Of a DNA stretch of 64,000 nt, positions 22,565 to 34,169 are shown piece after piece. The position numbers were made by a program, and so were the translations under genes. The stretch comes from Terebella lapidaria. Taxonomy: Eukaryota > Annelida > Polychaeta > Terebellida > Terebellidae. The notes below the pieces were generated by a model. It ran no database searches and was not told where the DNA came from. It saw only the letters and a program-made list of their open reading frames with translations. Numbering within the stretch: position 1 is the stretch's first letter; every line of letters starts with the position of its first letter. Location: assembly GCA_949152475.1 (NCBI GenBank), contig OX424569.1, positions 20,063,170 through 20,127,169 on the forward strand. The letters are read 5' to 3'.

Positions 22565-24202
22565 AGGTTACCGGACCTATGGTCCGATAACCTATTGGCA
22601 TGGCGTTGCGTCCGTCGTCCGTCGTCCGTCGTCGTCCGTCGTCGTCGTCGTCGTCCACATTTTTATCTTTTTTGTTTACAGGCGAATTTTTCTGAAATTT
22701 TGCACAAAAATACTTAAAAATAATTCAAGAAGGATGTATTTTTTAGTTTTTTGATTTTCGCATTTTTTTCAAAATGGCGGCCGTTTTCGACGAAAAATGC
22801 CTGATTTTGGACTTTGGCGGCCATTTTCTCAAAATCTGTTCAGTAACTTTTTTTCTTTTTGATAAATAACACTCCTCATATGTACTCCTATGATGTCTAT
22901 AAATTTCGTTGCGCTTGAATCGCTCGAAGTGGGCCATTTTGGCCCAAACTCTGCTCAAATGGGACTTTCCCATGTTAAATTCTCCTATGCTTTATAATGG
23001 GACACATTATGCCTAATATCTCACTTGATATTGAGATTAGAGACTAGGAATCAATTGTGGACATATTGGAAATGATATATGCTGAATATTCTCGTGACCT
23101 TGAATTTGACCTCTGACCTCACTTTCAAGGTCAGAGCACAAAATGGCTTATATCTCGCTTATTATCGACTCTACAGCTTAGGAATCAATTGTGGACATAT
23201 AGGAAATGATATATTCTGAATATTCTCGTGACCTTGAATTTGACCTCTGACCTCAGTTTCAAGGTCAGAGCACAAAATGGCTTATATCTCGCTTATTATC
23301 GACTCTACAGCTTAGGAATCAATTGTGGACATATAGGAAATGATATATACTGAATATTCTGATGACCTTGAATTTGACCTTCGACCTCATTTTCAAGGTC
23401 ACAGGACAAAATGGCTTATATCTCGCTTATTATCGACTTTACAGCTTAGCAATCAATTATGAACATATAGGAAATGATATATGCAGATTATTGTCATGAC
23501 CTTGAATTTGACCTTTGACCTCATTTTCAAGGTCACAGGACAAAATGGCTAATATCTCACTTATTATCGATTTTACAGCTTAGGGATCAATTGTGGACAT
23601 ATAGGAAATGATATATGCCGAATATTCCCGTGACCTTGAATTTGACCTCTGATCTAATTTTCAAAGTCAACAGCACAAAATGGCTAATATCTTGCTTATT
23701 ATCGACTTCACAGGTTAGAAAATCAGTTGTGGATGTATAGGAAATGATATACGCCGAATATTCTGATGACTTTGAATTTGACCTTGTTCTCCATCTTCAA
23801 GGTCATAGGAAAAAATGGCTAAAATCTCACTTATCGACTTTACAGCTTACAAATCAATGACCTCATTTTCAAGGTCAAAGCACAAAATGGTTAATATCTC
23901 GTTTATTATCGAACTTACAGCTTTGCAATCAATTGAGCACATATATTATTTGATATATGCTGAACATTCTCATGACCTTCAATTTGATCTCATCTCCAAG
24001 GTCAGAACACAAAATCGTTAATATCTTGCTCATTGTCAATTTTGCAGCTTAGGAAAATCAATTGTGGACATGAAATGATATATGCTGAATATTCTTGTGA
24101 CCTTGAATTTGACCTTGTTGTCAAGGTCTCGGGACAAAATGGCTAATATATAAAATGTAAAACATTGTCCGGTAACCTTTCTTAGCCCTTGGGCTAATTT
24201 TT
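22565..24202 (+). mobile_element. HtA element, core II, complete
   Basis: Complete copy: head hairpin at 22565, GTCGTCCGTCGTC microsatellite, CAAAATGGCGGCC module at about 22771, then nine or more units of about 134 bp that decay towards the 3' end. It ends GTCCGGTAACC at about 24167, hairpin TAGCCCTTGGGCTA, T-run. The left flank is single-copy DNA ending in a T-run (CATGTTTTT), which gives a clean left junction outside other repeats. Confidence 0.85.
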
Positions 24203-26215
24203 CTTTCATAATGGGAGCTGCCAGAACTGTACTCCTAGAACGCTTGAAGATAGATCTCAGAAATTGGCACTTTCAAATGGGAAGTCATATATGGCGACTT
24301 GTGTGGTGACCTTGAACTTGACCTTGGATGACCTTGAAAGGTCAAAACAGCCATTTTGGTTTCGAAAAATGCCCAAATTTGCACCTGGTCTGTCTTTTCT
24401 CAGAAACTCGGAAACTGATCAGTTTTGAGATTTTTGTTTGAGAAGATTCCCCCTATGTACCTTTATGATGTGTATAAGTTTTGTTGCCCTTGAGTCGCCG
24501 GTCTCCATGTGGTGGCCATTTTGAATTTTTGACAGGTCAGCGAAAAAATTTTTTTTTGCCCCAAATCGCATTACTATTCATTTTGGGTGATTTCTAGAAA
24601 AATTTTCACCCTTTGAAAAAAGTTTTGGACACTTTTTTCCTTCATAATGGGAGCTGCCATAACTGTACTCCCAGAACGCCTGAAGATACGAGCTTAGAAA
24701 TTGGCACTTTCAAATGGGAAGTCATATATGGCGACTTGTGTGGTGACCTTGATTTTGACCTTGGATGAGCTTGAAAGGTCAAAACAGCCATTTTGGGGTG
24801 AAAAATGCCTGAATTTGCACCTTGTTTGTCTTTAATTGAAAACTGTCTAATCACTTTTGAGATTTTTATTTCAAAACATAGTAATTGGGGTTTTTGACAT
24901 TGTGTATGAAGATGGAGTGCCTTGAATTGCTCAAAAGGCTCGAAATCTAGGCTCAAAATGCCCCAAATTTAATTTTTGGTCGTTTTCCTTTAAAATTGTG
25001 TGATCAGTGTCGAGATTTTTGTTATAAAACATGCTAATTGGGGTCCCTGACATTGTGTATAAAGATGGAATGCTTTGAATTGCTTAAAAGGCCCCTTGAG
25101 CATGTGAATTGGCCTCTACAGCTAAAAAACGTTTGTAGGTATAGCTGGAATTGGAAGTCATATATACCACATCTTTTGGTGACTTGATCTCAGATGACAT
25201 TGAATGCTATATCTCAGTGTCACGTCCAACAAGAAATGTGTAAATTTCATCTGTAGACAAATGACTTGAAGATAGACCTTGTATTCGTATTTTGAACATA
25301 CATGAATACAAGGTTATATGCTGCACACTTAATGATGGCATTGAAGTTCACGAAGATGACCTTGATTGGTTAATCTCACTGTGGTGAGACTGGATGCACT
25401 AACGATCGTTAGTGCATCCCGCAATGGCGAACCCACACGCGGTTCGTTTGAATTTTCTTCATTTTCCCGATAATTACGATTGTGATCGATACATACATAC
25501 ATCTGCTGATTCTTATGCCCACGAAGCAACCGTTCGTTGCAAATACATGGCGATTAATGTTGGTTTGAGCATGAGAAACTCGTCTGAAAAAAAGCCGAAA
25601 GATTCCCTAACGATTGTTTTTGTAAAATCGAAGATTCCCTAACGAAAATGTGAAGATTCCCTAACGATCGTTTCTTTATTAATTCAAATCTACGTTATTT
25701 AAATGTTGAACGTGAAATAAAGTACCAATTGACATGTCTTGATGTGTACAGATGATCTTCTAGTACAGATTTCCTATTTTTAATGTGACATTCGCTTATT
25801 TATGTTGCATAAATCAACGAATTCACAATGGTGTATGATATGGACCTATTACAATATACACGTATCAGGCCTATATCGTTAGGGAATCTCACTTTTGTCG
25901 TTGGTGAATCTTGTCGCTAATTCTTTTCCTCAACATATCTAAACAAAAAAGCGTGATCTGCTTGAAATAACTACACATGTCTTTGACCAAAACACTAAAC
26001 TACCTTCGGAGTATCCATTTTTCACAAATGGACCTGTCATTTCATAAAACACGGTCAAAAACCAAACTGACCGTGTTTACTGTCCGCCATTACGGGATGC
26101 ACTAACGATCGTTAGTGCATCCAGTATCACCACAGTGAATCTGAACGTCATATCTCACCTGTTGTGTTTCAACTAAAATTGTCCGGTAACCTATCTTAGC
26201 CCTTGGGCTAATTTT
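24203..26215 (+). mobile_element. HtA element, core III, lacking its head, carrying a Transib-like insertion
   Basis: Core III units begin with TTCATAATGGGAGCTGCC (about 24215 and 24643) and contain TGTGGTGACCTTGA and TCAAAACAGCCATTTTG. They are followed by degenerate units with GATGGAGTGCCTTGAATTGC. The 3' end is GTCCGGTAACC at about 26181 with hairpin TAGCCCTTGGGCTA. It directly abuts the head of the next HtA at 26216. A 761-bp element (25377-26137) is inserted near the 3' end. Confidence 0.7.
25377..26137. mobile_element. 761-bp Transib/RAG-like non-autonomous element
   Basis: The two 45-bp termini (25377-25421 and 26093-26137) are inverse copies with one mismatch. They begin CACTGTGGTG, whose first seven bases fit the Transib terminal consensus CACWRTG and are the inverse of the V(D)J heptamer CACAGTG. 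AATCT flanks both sides (25372-25376 and 26138-26142). Paralogous uninterrupted copies, for example near 42058, carry AATCT only once, so this is a true 5-bp duplication, the size made by Transib and RAG-family transposases. Each terminus also contains a perfect 28-bp palindrome (25392-25419 and its partner) centred on CTAACGATCGTTAG. CCCTAACGA words recur inside (about 25607, 25635, 25659; inverted near 25884). No transposase is encoded. Confidence 0.75.
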
Positions 26216-26307
26216 AGGTTACCGGACCTATGGTCCGATAACCTATTGCCGTGGCGATGCGTCCGGCGTCCGTCCGTCCGTCGTCGTCGTCGTCGATCCA
26301 CATTTTT
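26216..26307 (+). mobile_element. HtA 5' head broken by an HtB insertion
   Basis: A perfect head hairpin at 26216 and a GTCCGTCCGTCGTCG microsatellite run to CACATTTTT. HtB begins at 26308. The body that resumes after HtB (30884 onwards) is a core I array, which suggests this head belongs to 30884-32946. Confidence 0.7.
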
Positions 26308-27143
26308 AGCTTACCGGCCCTTTGGGCCGATAAGCTATTATCGTGGTTTTTCGTCCGGCGTCCGTCGTCCGTCCGTCGTCCGTCCGGATCTGTAACTTTT
26401 TTTGGGCGTGATGAATTTCCCCATAAATTTGTCAGAATATACCTTAGGCCAATATCTGAAAATGTTTTTAAATTTTTTTGATTGAATCGTTTTTGCCGAT
26501 TTGGCGGCCATTTTTGACGAAAAATTGCCAATTTTGGACTTTGGTGGCCATTTTCTCAAAAACTGTCTGATCAGTTTTGAGATTTTTGTTCCAAAACATT
26601 CCTCTCATGTACCTCTATGACATGTATAGGTTTCCTTGCCCTTGAATCGCCGGTCTGCGTGTGGCAGCCATTTTGATTTTTTGACGGGTCGGCGAAAAAA
26701 AATTTTTTTTTCCTAAATCAAGTTACTATTCATCTTGAGCCATTTCCAGCAAAAAAAAAAAAAAAAAAATTTTTTGACCATTGAAAATTTTTTTGGACTT
26801 AGAAAATTTCACCCAATTTTCCCTTCATAATGGGAGATATGCAGAGTAATCTCATAGAACACTTCAAGATAGAGCCTAAGTATTGGCACATTCAAATGGG
26901 AAATCATATATTGCGGTTTGAGTGGTGACCTTGAATTTGACCTTCCATGACCTTGAAAGGTCAAAACGACCTTTTTTGTCGAAAAAACGATGAATTTTGC
27001 CTTTGGTGGTCATTTTCTCGAAATCTATTCAGACAGTTTTCCTCAAAATCATGTATAAGATTCTCCTTATGTATCTTTGTGTTGTGTATAAATTTCGTTG
27101 CCTTTGAAATGACGGTCTGCGTGGGGTGGCCATTTTGATTTTT

Positions 27144-29524
27144 AGGTTACCGGACCTTTGGTCCGTAACCTATTGGCATGGCGATGCGTCCGGCGTCGGC
27201 GTCATCCGTCGTCCGTCAACAATTTTATCTTTAAAGTTTACGATCGAATTTTTCTGAAATTTTGCACAAAAATGCCTAAAAATATTTCGAGAGGGAGGTA
27301 TTTTTTAGTTTTTTGATTTTCGCATTTTTTTCAAAATGGTGGCCGTTTTCGACGAAAAATGCCTGATTTTGGACTTTGGCGGCCATTTTCTCAAAATCTG
27401 TTCAGTAACTTTTTTTTTTATTGATGCATAACACTCCTCATATGTACCCCTGTGACATGTATAAATTTCGTTGCGCTTGAATCGCTCGAAGTGGGCCATT
27501 TTGGGCCCAAACTCGGCCCAAATGGGACGTTCCCATGTTAAATTCTCCTATGCTTTATAATGGGACACATTAAAGCCTAATATCTCACTTAATATTGAGA
27601 TTAGAGACTAGGAATCAATTGTGGACATATAGGAAATGATATATGCTGAATATTGTCGTGACCTTGAATTTGACCTCTGACCTTGGTTTCAAGGTCAGAG
27701 CGGCCGTTTTCGTTGAAAAATGGCCAATTTTGGTCTTCGACGGTCGTTTTCTCAAAATCTGTTCAGTAACTTTTTTTTCTTATTGATGAAAAACACTCCT
27801 CATATGTACCCCTGTGACATGTATAAATTTCGTTGCGCTTGAATCGCTTGAAGTGGGCCATTTTGGGCTCAAACTCGGCCCAAATGTGACTTTCCCATGT
27901 TAAATTTTCCTATGCTCTATAATGGCACACATTAAGCCTAATATCTCACTTAATATTGAAATTAGAGACTAGGAATGAATTGTGGACATATTGGAAATGA
28001 TATATGCTGAATATTCTCGTGACCTTGAATTTGACTTTTGACCTCATTTTCAAGGTCACAGGACAAAATGGCTAATATCTCGCTTATTATCGACTTTACA
28101 GCTTAGGAATCAATTGTGAACATATAGGAAATGATATATGCTGAATATTCTTGTGACCTTGAATTTGACGTTTGATCTCATTTTCAAGGTCACATGACAA
28201 AATGGCTAATATCTCGCTTATTATCGACTTTACAGTTTAGGAATCAATTGTGAACATATAGGAAATGATATATGCTGAATATTTTCGTGACCTTGAATTT
28301 GACCTTTGACCTCATTTCCAAGGTCGCAGGACAAAATTGCTAATATCTCGCTTATTATCGATTTTACAGCTTAGGAATCAATTGTGAACATATAGGAAAT
28401 GATATATGCTGAATATTCTCATGACCTTGAATTCTAGCTTTGACCTCATTTTCAAGGTCACAGGACAAAATGGCCAATATCTTGCTTTTTAGCGACTTCA
28501 CAGCTTAGGAATCGATTGTGAACATATAGGAAATGATATATGCTGAAAATTCTCGTGACCTTGAATTTGACCTTTGACCTCATTTTCAAGGTCACAGGAC
28601 AAAACGGCCAATATCTTGCTTATTAGCGACTTTACAGCTTATGAATCAATTGTGAACATATAGGAAATGATATGTGCTGAAAATTCTCATGACCTTGAAT
28701 TTGACCTTTGACCTCATTTTCAAGGTCACAGACAAAATGGGTAATATCTCGCTTATTATCGACTTTACAGCTTAGGAATCAATTGTGAACATATAGGAAA
28801 TGATATATGCTGAATATTCTCATGACCTTGAATTTGACCTTTGACCTCATTTCCAAGGTCACAGGACAAAATTGCTAATATCTCGCTTATTATCGACTTT
28901 ACAGCTTAGGAATCAATTGTGAACATATAGGAAATGATATATGCTGAATATTCTCATGACCTTGAATTGGACCTTTGACCTCATTTTCAAGGTCACAGGA
29001 CAAAATGGCCAATATCTTGCTTATTAGCACCTTTACAGCTTAGAAATCAATTGTGAACATATAGGAAATGATATATGCTGAATATTCTAGTGACCTTGAA
29101 TTTGACTTTTGACCTCATTTTCAAGGTCAACAGGACAAAATGGCTAATATCTCGCTTATTATCGACTTTACAGCTTAGGAATCAATTGTGAACATATAGG
29201 AAATGATATATTCTGAATATTTTAATGATATTGAATTTGACCTTTGACCTAAATTTCAAGGTCAGTCATTTTATTTTCAAAGTCAGATTACAAAATGGCT
29301 TATATCTCGCTTATTATCAAATTTACAGCTTAGGGGTCCATAGTGAACATATAGGAAATGATGTATGCTGAATAATTTGGTGATCTAGAATTTAACCTTT
29401 GATCCCATTTTCAAGGTTAGAGATATGGCGATTTCAGTGGTCACCTTGAATTTGACCTTCAACTTTCTCGGCTTCACTCTGTATATTTCTCCGGTAACCT
29501 TTCTAGCCCATTGGGCTAATTTTT
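27144..29524 (+). mobile_element. HtA element, core II, nested in HtB
   Basis: The head at 27144 has one base missing from the second arm (GGTCCGTAACCT). Two head modules follow (about 27340 and 27705), then about twelve core units of about 134 bp. The tail is TCCGGTAACC (about 29491) with hairpin AGCCCATTGGGCT. The HtB sequence reads straight across from CCATTTTGATTTTT to GACGAGTCGGC, which defines the T-run target. Confidence 0.85.
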
Positions 29525-30076
29525 GACGAGTCGGCAAAGAATTTTTTTTTGTCCCAAATCAAGTCACTATTCGTTTTGAGCCATTTCCAGGAAAAAAAAC
29601 AATTTTTTTTTTGACCATTGAAAATTTTTTTGGACTTAGAAAATTTCACCCAATTTTTCCTTCATAATGGGAGATATGCAGAGTAATGTCATAGAACACT
29701 TCAAGATAGAGCCTAAGTATTGGCACATTCAAATGGGAAATCATATATTGCGGTTTGAGTGGTGACCTTGAATTTGACCTTCAATGACCTTGAAAGGTCA
29801 AAACGACCTTTTTTGTCGAAAAAACGATCAATTTTGCTTTTGGTGGACATTTTATCGAAATCTATTCAGACAGTTTTCTTCAAAATCATGTATAAGATTA
29901 TCCTTATGTACGTTTGTGATGTGTATAAGTTTTATTGCCTTTGAATCGACTATCTGTGAAAATTTGTCATTAAGAAAAAAAATCTTTCAAGATGTAACTT
30001 GATTTCGAATTATAGTCCATACAGAAAATGTGTTTCTATCAACATTTACGAAGATGTTTTAACATATTGATTTTAA

Positions 30077-30791
30077 AGACCTAGTAGCATGCCGATGAAA
30101 GTGCTTTTCATTTAGTCCATTATGAATAGTTATCCGTAAATTCGAACGAATTTTACAAATACAATCAATGGGTTTCGATATATTGAATCAAATAGGCACT
30201 CCTTCCGTAAATTGCCGAAGATTTTGATCACGATTTTAGTATGGGTCACGTGGTTTGTGACGTCATTTGAGGCAGTACTGAAAGTACATGTAGCCAACAA
30301 GGTAAACTGTATGTCGCATATTCATTCTCGTTGTGTATGTTTGACAATTCAAGTGAACGGGTGAGATGGTTGGGATACGGCATTTCTTGTCTTGATATTT
30401 AAAATCAGTACTATTCATTCTCCCGGAAGGGAGGTTTGTTGAACTGCAAGATGTCCAGTATCTGTTGGTTTTCGCGTGTTTTCTTTTGAATCTCATGCAT
30501 TTTGGAGTGGTTTTCTATCTTTGAGCTGACCGCCCAAATTACGTGTTTTACGTTTTTGGCCAGCCATCAAAGCACGTTTTGCCTCAACTGACGTCACGAT
30601 TACGGAAACTGCCGAAGCTACTTTTTTCATCGACATGAGAAGGCGATTGCAATACCGGCTCAATATACTCGATTATATGGCGCTGTTATTAATTACCAAT
30701 CAACGCGAACATCTTTTTTATCACCAAATGTCCACAATGTCTTTATCCGAACAGGAATAAACCCATATAATGGTACCTTGCTACTATGACT
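30077..30791. mobile_element. 715-bp TTAA-target element
   Basis: Two other HtB copies (about 49720 and 58700) read GATTTTAACATCAG without interruption. Here AGACCTAGTAGCA ... TGCTACTATGACT is inserted with TTAA on both sides (30073-30076 and 30792-30795). The terminal 13 bp are inverse with two mismatches. TTAA duplication is typical of piggyBac and Kolobok superfamilies. The interior holds no transposase (the short minus frame 30263-30496 has no domain). Confidence 0.7.
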
Positions 30792-30883
30792 TTAACATCA
30801 GTGTAACAATTTATATGTATTCAGTATTCTATGCAATTCACATGATTGCCGGTAAGCTACAGCACCCTTGGTGCTATGTTTTT

Positions 30884-32946
30884 TTTTCTTTTCTTTTTTT
30901 CTTTCACTTCTTGGTTTCCGCACGATAACTTTAGTTTGCCTCGATGTATCTTCGCCAAATTTTCACCGCTGGTCAGAAATGTTGTGTGGAAGAAGCCTAT
31001 TCTTTTTGAGCCGGCTCTGGGGTCCGTGAGGTCCGTGAGGATGAAATCAATGTTTCTGGTTTCCGCACGATAACTCAAAAAGTATTATGACAATGACTGT
31101 GGAACTTTGCATGGAGGTTCATATATCACCAGGGAAGAAGCCTATTGATTTTGAGCCCGATCCGTCAAACGACCTTTGATCTAGGGCTCGAAATAATTTT
31201 AGCTGAGTCATCCTTGAGGCTCTCATGCATATCTCGGAAACGGTACATCGTAGAGCGAAACGGACGCTAATTTCGGACTCGTCATCCTTGACAAACACGT
31301 CTAAGGGGTATTATGGATGACCTTTGACCTTGACCTTAAATTTTTTCGCTGAGTCGGCATTTTTCGTTTTCGTCGATATCTCAGAAACGGTGCGTCGTAG
31401 AGCCAAACGGACGTTATTTTCGGACTCGTCGCCCTAGACAAACATGTCCTAAGGGTATTAGGGATGACCCTTGACCTTGACCTTAATTTTTTTCGCTGAG
31501 TCGGCATTTTTCGCTTTCGTCGATATCTCGGAAACGTTGCGTCGTAGAGCGAAACGGACGTTATTTTCGGACTCGTGGCCCTAGACAAACAAGTCTTAAG
31601 GGTATTAAAGATGACCTTTGACCTTGACCTTAAATTTTTTCGCTGAGTCGGCATTTTTCGTTTTCGTCGATATCTCGGAAACGGTGCATCATAGAGCGAA
31701 ACGGAGGTTATTTTTGGATTCGTCACCCTAGACAAGCATGTCTAAGGGGGTATTATGGATGACCTTTGACCTTGACCTTGAATTTTTTCGCTGAGTCAGC
31801 ATTTTTCGTTTTCGACAATATCTTGGAAATGGTGCATCGTAGAGCGAAACGGACGTTATTTTCGGACTCGTCGCCCTAGACAAAAATGTCTTAAGGGTAT
31901 TAGGGATGACCTTTGACCTTGACCTTAATTTTTTTTGCTGAGTCGGCATTTTTCGTTTTCGTCGATATCTCGGAAACGGTGCATCATAGAGCGAAACGGA
32001 GGTTATTTTTGGATTCGTCACCCTAGACAAGCATGTCTAAGGGGGTATTATGGATGACCTTTGACCTTGACCTTGAATTTTTTCGCTGAGTCAGCATTTT
32101 TCGTTTTCGACAATATCTTGGAAATGGTGCATCGTAGAGCGAAACGGACGTTATTTTCGGACTCGTCGCCCTAGACAAAAATGTCTTAAGGGTATTAGGG
32201 ATGACCTTTGACCTTAACCTTAATTTTTTTTGCTGAGTCGCCATTTTTCGCTTTTGTCGATATCTCGGAAACGGTGCGTCGTAGAGCGAAACGGACGTAA
32301 TTTTCGGACTCGTGGCCCTAGACAAACAAGTCTTAAGGGTATTAAAGATGACCTTTGACCTTGACCTTAAATTTTTTCGGAAATGGTGCATCATAGAGCG
32401 AAACGGAGGTTATTTTTGGACTTGTCACCCTAGTCAAGCATGTCTAAGGGGTAGTATGGATGACCGACGTTATTTTCGGACTTGTGGCCCTAGACAAACA
32501 TGTCTCACGGGTATTAGGGATGACCTTTATGCTTGACCCGAAAGTTTTTCGCTGAGTCGGTATTTTTCGTTTTCGTCGATATCTCGGAAACCGTGTATCG
32601 TAGAGCGAAACGGACATTATTTTCGGACTCGTCGCCCTAGACGAACATGTCTTAAGGGTAATAGGGATGACCTTTGACCTTGGCCTTAATTTTTTTCGCT
32701 GAGTCGGCATTTTTCGTTTTCATCGATATCTCAGAAACGGTGTGACCTAGAGGAAAACAGACATCAGGGGTATTGATATCAGGGCTTGATACAGGGGTAT
32801 CAAGTTTGTCCTCACATACATGTAATTGCACAAATGTCTTATAGGTCTCATTGGGAGCTTCATCATGTTTTTGCTGAGTCAGCATTTTGTTTTTTTTCAT
32901 GCTTCTCCCTGAAATGCCTCCAAGGCCTTTAGGCCTTGACGTCTAG
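30884..32946 (+). repeat. 147-bp tandem array (core I) ending in a Helitron-like tail
   Basis: Units are marked by GACAAACATGTCTAAGG-like words at 31290, 31437, 31584, 31731, 31879 and 32026, spaced 147-148 bp. Each holds GAGTCGGCATTTTTCG, CGATATCTCGGAAAC, GAGCGAAACGGACGTT and TGACCTTTGACCTTGACC. The pair 31731-32025 is repeated at 32026-32320, a two-unit higher-order duplication. Because 147 is a multiple of three, minus-strand frames of 100-144 residues stay open and show a 49-residue repeat; I do not call them genes. The array ends in a CTAG|T terminus at 32946 rather than the HtA tail seen at 12476. Confidence 0.8.
32895..32946 (+). mobile_element. Canonical Helitron-like 3' end (CTAG|T)
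   Basis: CATGCTTCTCCCTGAAATGC leads to the hairpin AAGGCCTTTAGGCCTT, GACGT and CTAG (32943-32946) followed by T. It is almost identical to 21394-21444, so one Helitron family has at least two 3' ends in this window. Confidence 0.65.
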
Positions 32947-33757
32947 TTACGGTAGATATATGTTAAGAAATATATGTCATTCTGAAACTGCCAAATTAAA
33001 TATCTGCCAAATAATGTGGGGGGTTCATAACTGCCAAATTTAATAGCCACTAATATTAGTCTTTTTCACAGTATATAGTTGTTTGTAAATTGTGATACAC
33101 ATTTTGTGGTCTACCTAAGGGAAGTTCTGTGTAAGTGAAAACTGCATGTTGACTTTTGTTGAAGCAAAGAGAAGTTTGAAGTCTAATACAATACCCCTCC
33201 CCCCCCCCCCCCCACCTCTTCAATCCTGGCAATAATGTTATATGCTATTGCCAGTATAAAATTGTTACTCCCTCCTTTTCAGCAAGTGTTCGTTTCCTGT
33301 AAGCTATTGATGAAACTTCAAGTCAACAATTCACAGACCATGTTCCGTTTGGATGGACAATAAAAACTGCAGAAAACCATTCGACACTTGTGTCAATTTT
33401 CACATTAAAAACTTGATGTGAAAACTTTTTTTCCCGACTGATTGTGTGAAACTATGACATGTTCTATATAAAATTTGTAACTCAAATTAGGACTGTTGCT
33501 GAAAAGGGACAAGTAATTGATTTGATCATGGCATACCTGATGGTTCATTCACTGCCAAACATGTTTACAATAACATACGGAGGACATGTGTAGAATGGCT
33601 CAATAGAAATCTTGGTCTCTATCAGATGTAATAACTACCAAAAAAAGAATGATTGTGGTTTCTCGGCGTTGCTGACGGTTTTCTCTCTCGGTGGTCGACC
33701 AAGCTGATATCCTGCGCCTATTCACTCCAGACTTGTATTTCCGTGTTTCCTCAACAG
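32947..33757. other. Upstream flank or 5' intron of the ACK gene
   Basis: AT-rich sequence with a CTGCCAAAT word repeated near 32990-33050 and a C-run at about 33194-33213. The last 25 bases read as a 3' splice acceptor: a pyrimidine-rich TATTTCCGTGTTTCCTCAACAG immediately before the ATG. An untranslated first exon probably lies upstream, but I cannot locate it. Confidence 0.45.
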
Positions 33758-33864
33758 ATGGCGTCCGGTGACGCAGATGGGAGCGACTGGCTCCGAGAGT
33801 TACTACAAGAGGTACAACTGGACCAGTTCTATGTTAAACTACGTGACAATCTGCAGGTGACAAG
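33758..33864 (+). CDS. TNK2: ACK/TNK2 kinase, first coding exon (SAM-like domain, N-terminal half)
   Basis: ACK family kinases are cytosolic non-receptor tyrosine kinases that act downstream of Cdc42 and of receptor tyrosine kinases. The exon starts MASGDADGSDWLRELLQEVQ and continues with a KLRDNLQVTR motif. This lines up without gaps with the N-terminal SAM-like domain of vertebrate TNK2 (WLLELL ... LRDDLNVTR). The donor AG|GTCAGT at 33865 leaves two bases of an Arg codon, completed by the next exon. The same frame is open upstream to 33653. I chose the ATG at 33758 because it matches the family start and because TTTCCTCAACAG just before it looks like a splice acceptor. A start further upstream is not excluded. 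The intron after it is 8,957 bp and repeat-filled. Confidence 0.88.
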
Positions 33865-34169
33865 GTCAGTAAAACACTACACAGGGGAAAGCTTGGCAGG
33901 CTCGGATGTTAGTTGTTATGTATCAGCAACTCATAATTATCCTTTACACAAAGCTGTATGCTGTGCACTGGGGGTTACCATGTGATATCTAAAGTTATAT
34001 CTTGAACATTCTCAAAATAGTACACATGTATGTACTGATCATCCCCTAAACCTTAAAGTAATATCTTCAGGGATCGACATTATGCATATGACACCAGTGG
34101 CTCTATATGGCCAGTAACATCTGGAATTTACTGGCCCCAGTTTTTCACTAATAATCAATGCATGCTTGA
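33865..34169. other. Start of ACK intron, single copy
   Basis: AT-rich intron sequence after donor GTCAGT. The first repeat material begins about 300 bp downstream with a 5'-truncated HtA head at about 34170. Confidence 0.5.

Larger units (their letters stand above)
26308..30883 (+). mobile_element. HtB element with nested HtA and TTAA element
   Basis: The 5' end AGCTTACCGGCCC (26308) folds on GGGCCGATAAGCT 3 bp later. A CCGTCGTCCGTCC microsatellite follows, then a core with GGCGTGATGAATTTCC, CCATTTTTGACG and TTCATAATGGGAGATATGC. The 3' end is GCCGGTAAGCT (about 30848) and the hairpin AGCACCCTTGGTGCT, then a T-run. Two insertions interrupt it: HtA at 27144-29524 and a TTAA element at 30077-30791. 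Subtracting them leaves about 1.5 kb of HtB proper. The core resembles HtA core III in layout (TGACCTTGAAAGGTCAAAAC), so the families have exchanged or share cores. Confidence 0.8.

Noticed and set aside
31301-32394. Minus-strand open frames of 100-144 residues with a 49-residue repeat
   Set aside because: They follow from a 147-bp tandem unit whose length is a multiple of three and which happens to lack stops in this frame; no start context or domain supports a protein.
33653-33757. Upstream extension of the ACK start codon to the ATG at 33653
   Set aside because: The frame is open, but the extra residues do not resemble the family N-terminus and an acceptor-like tract ends exactly before the ATG at 33758.
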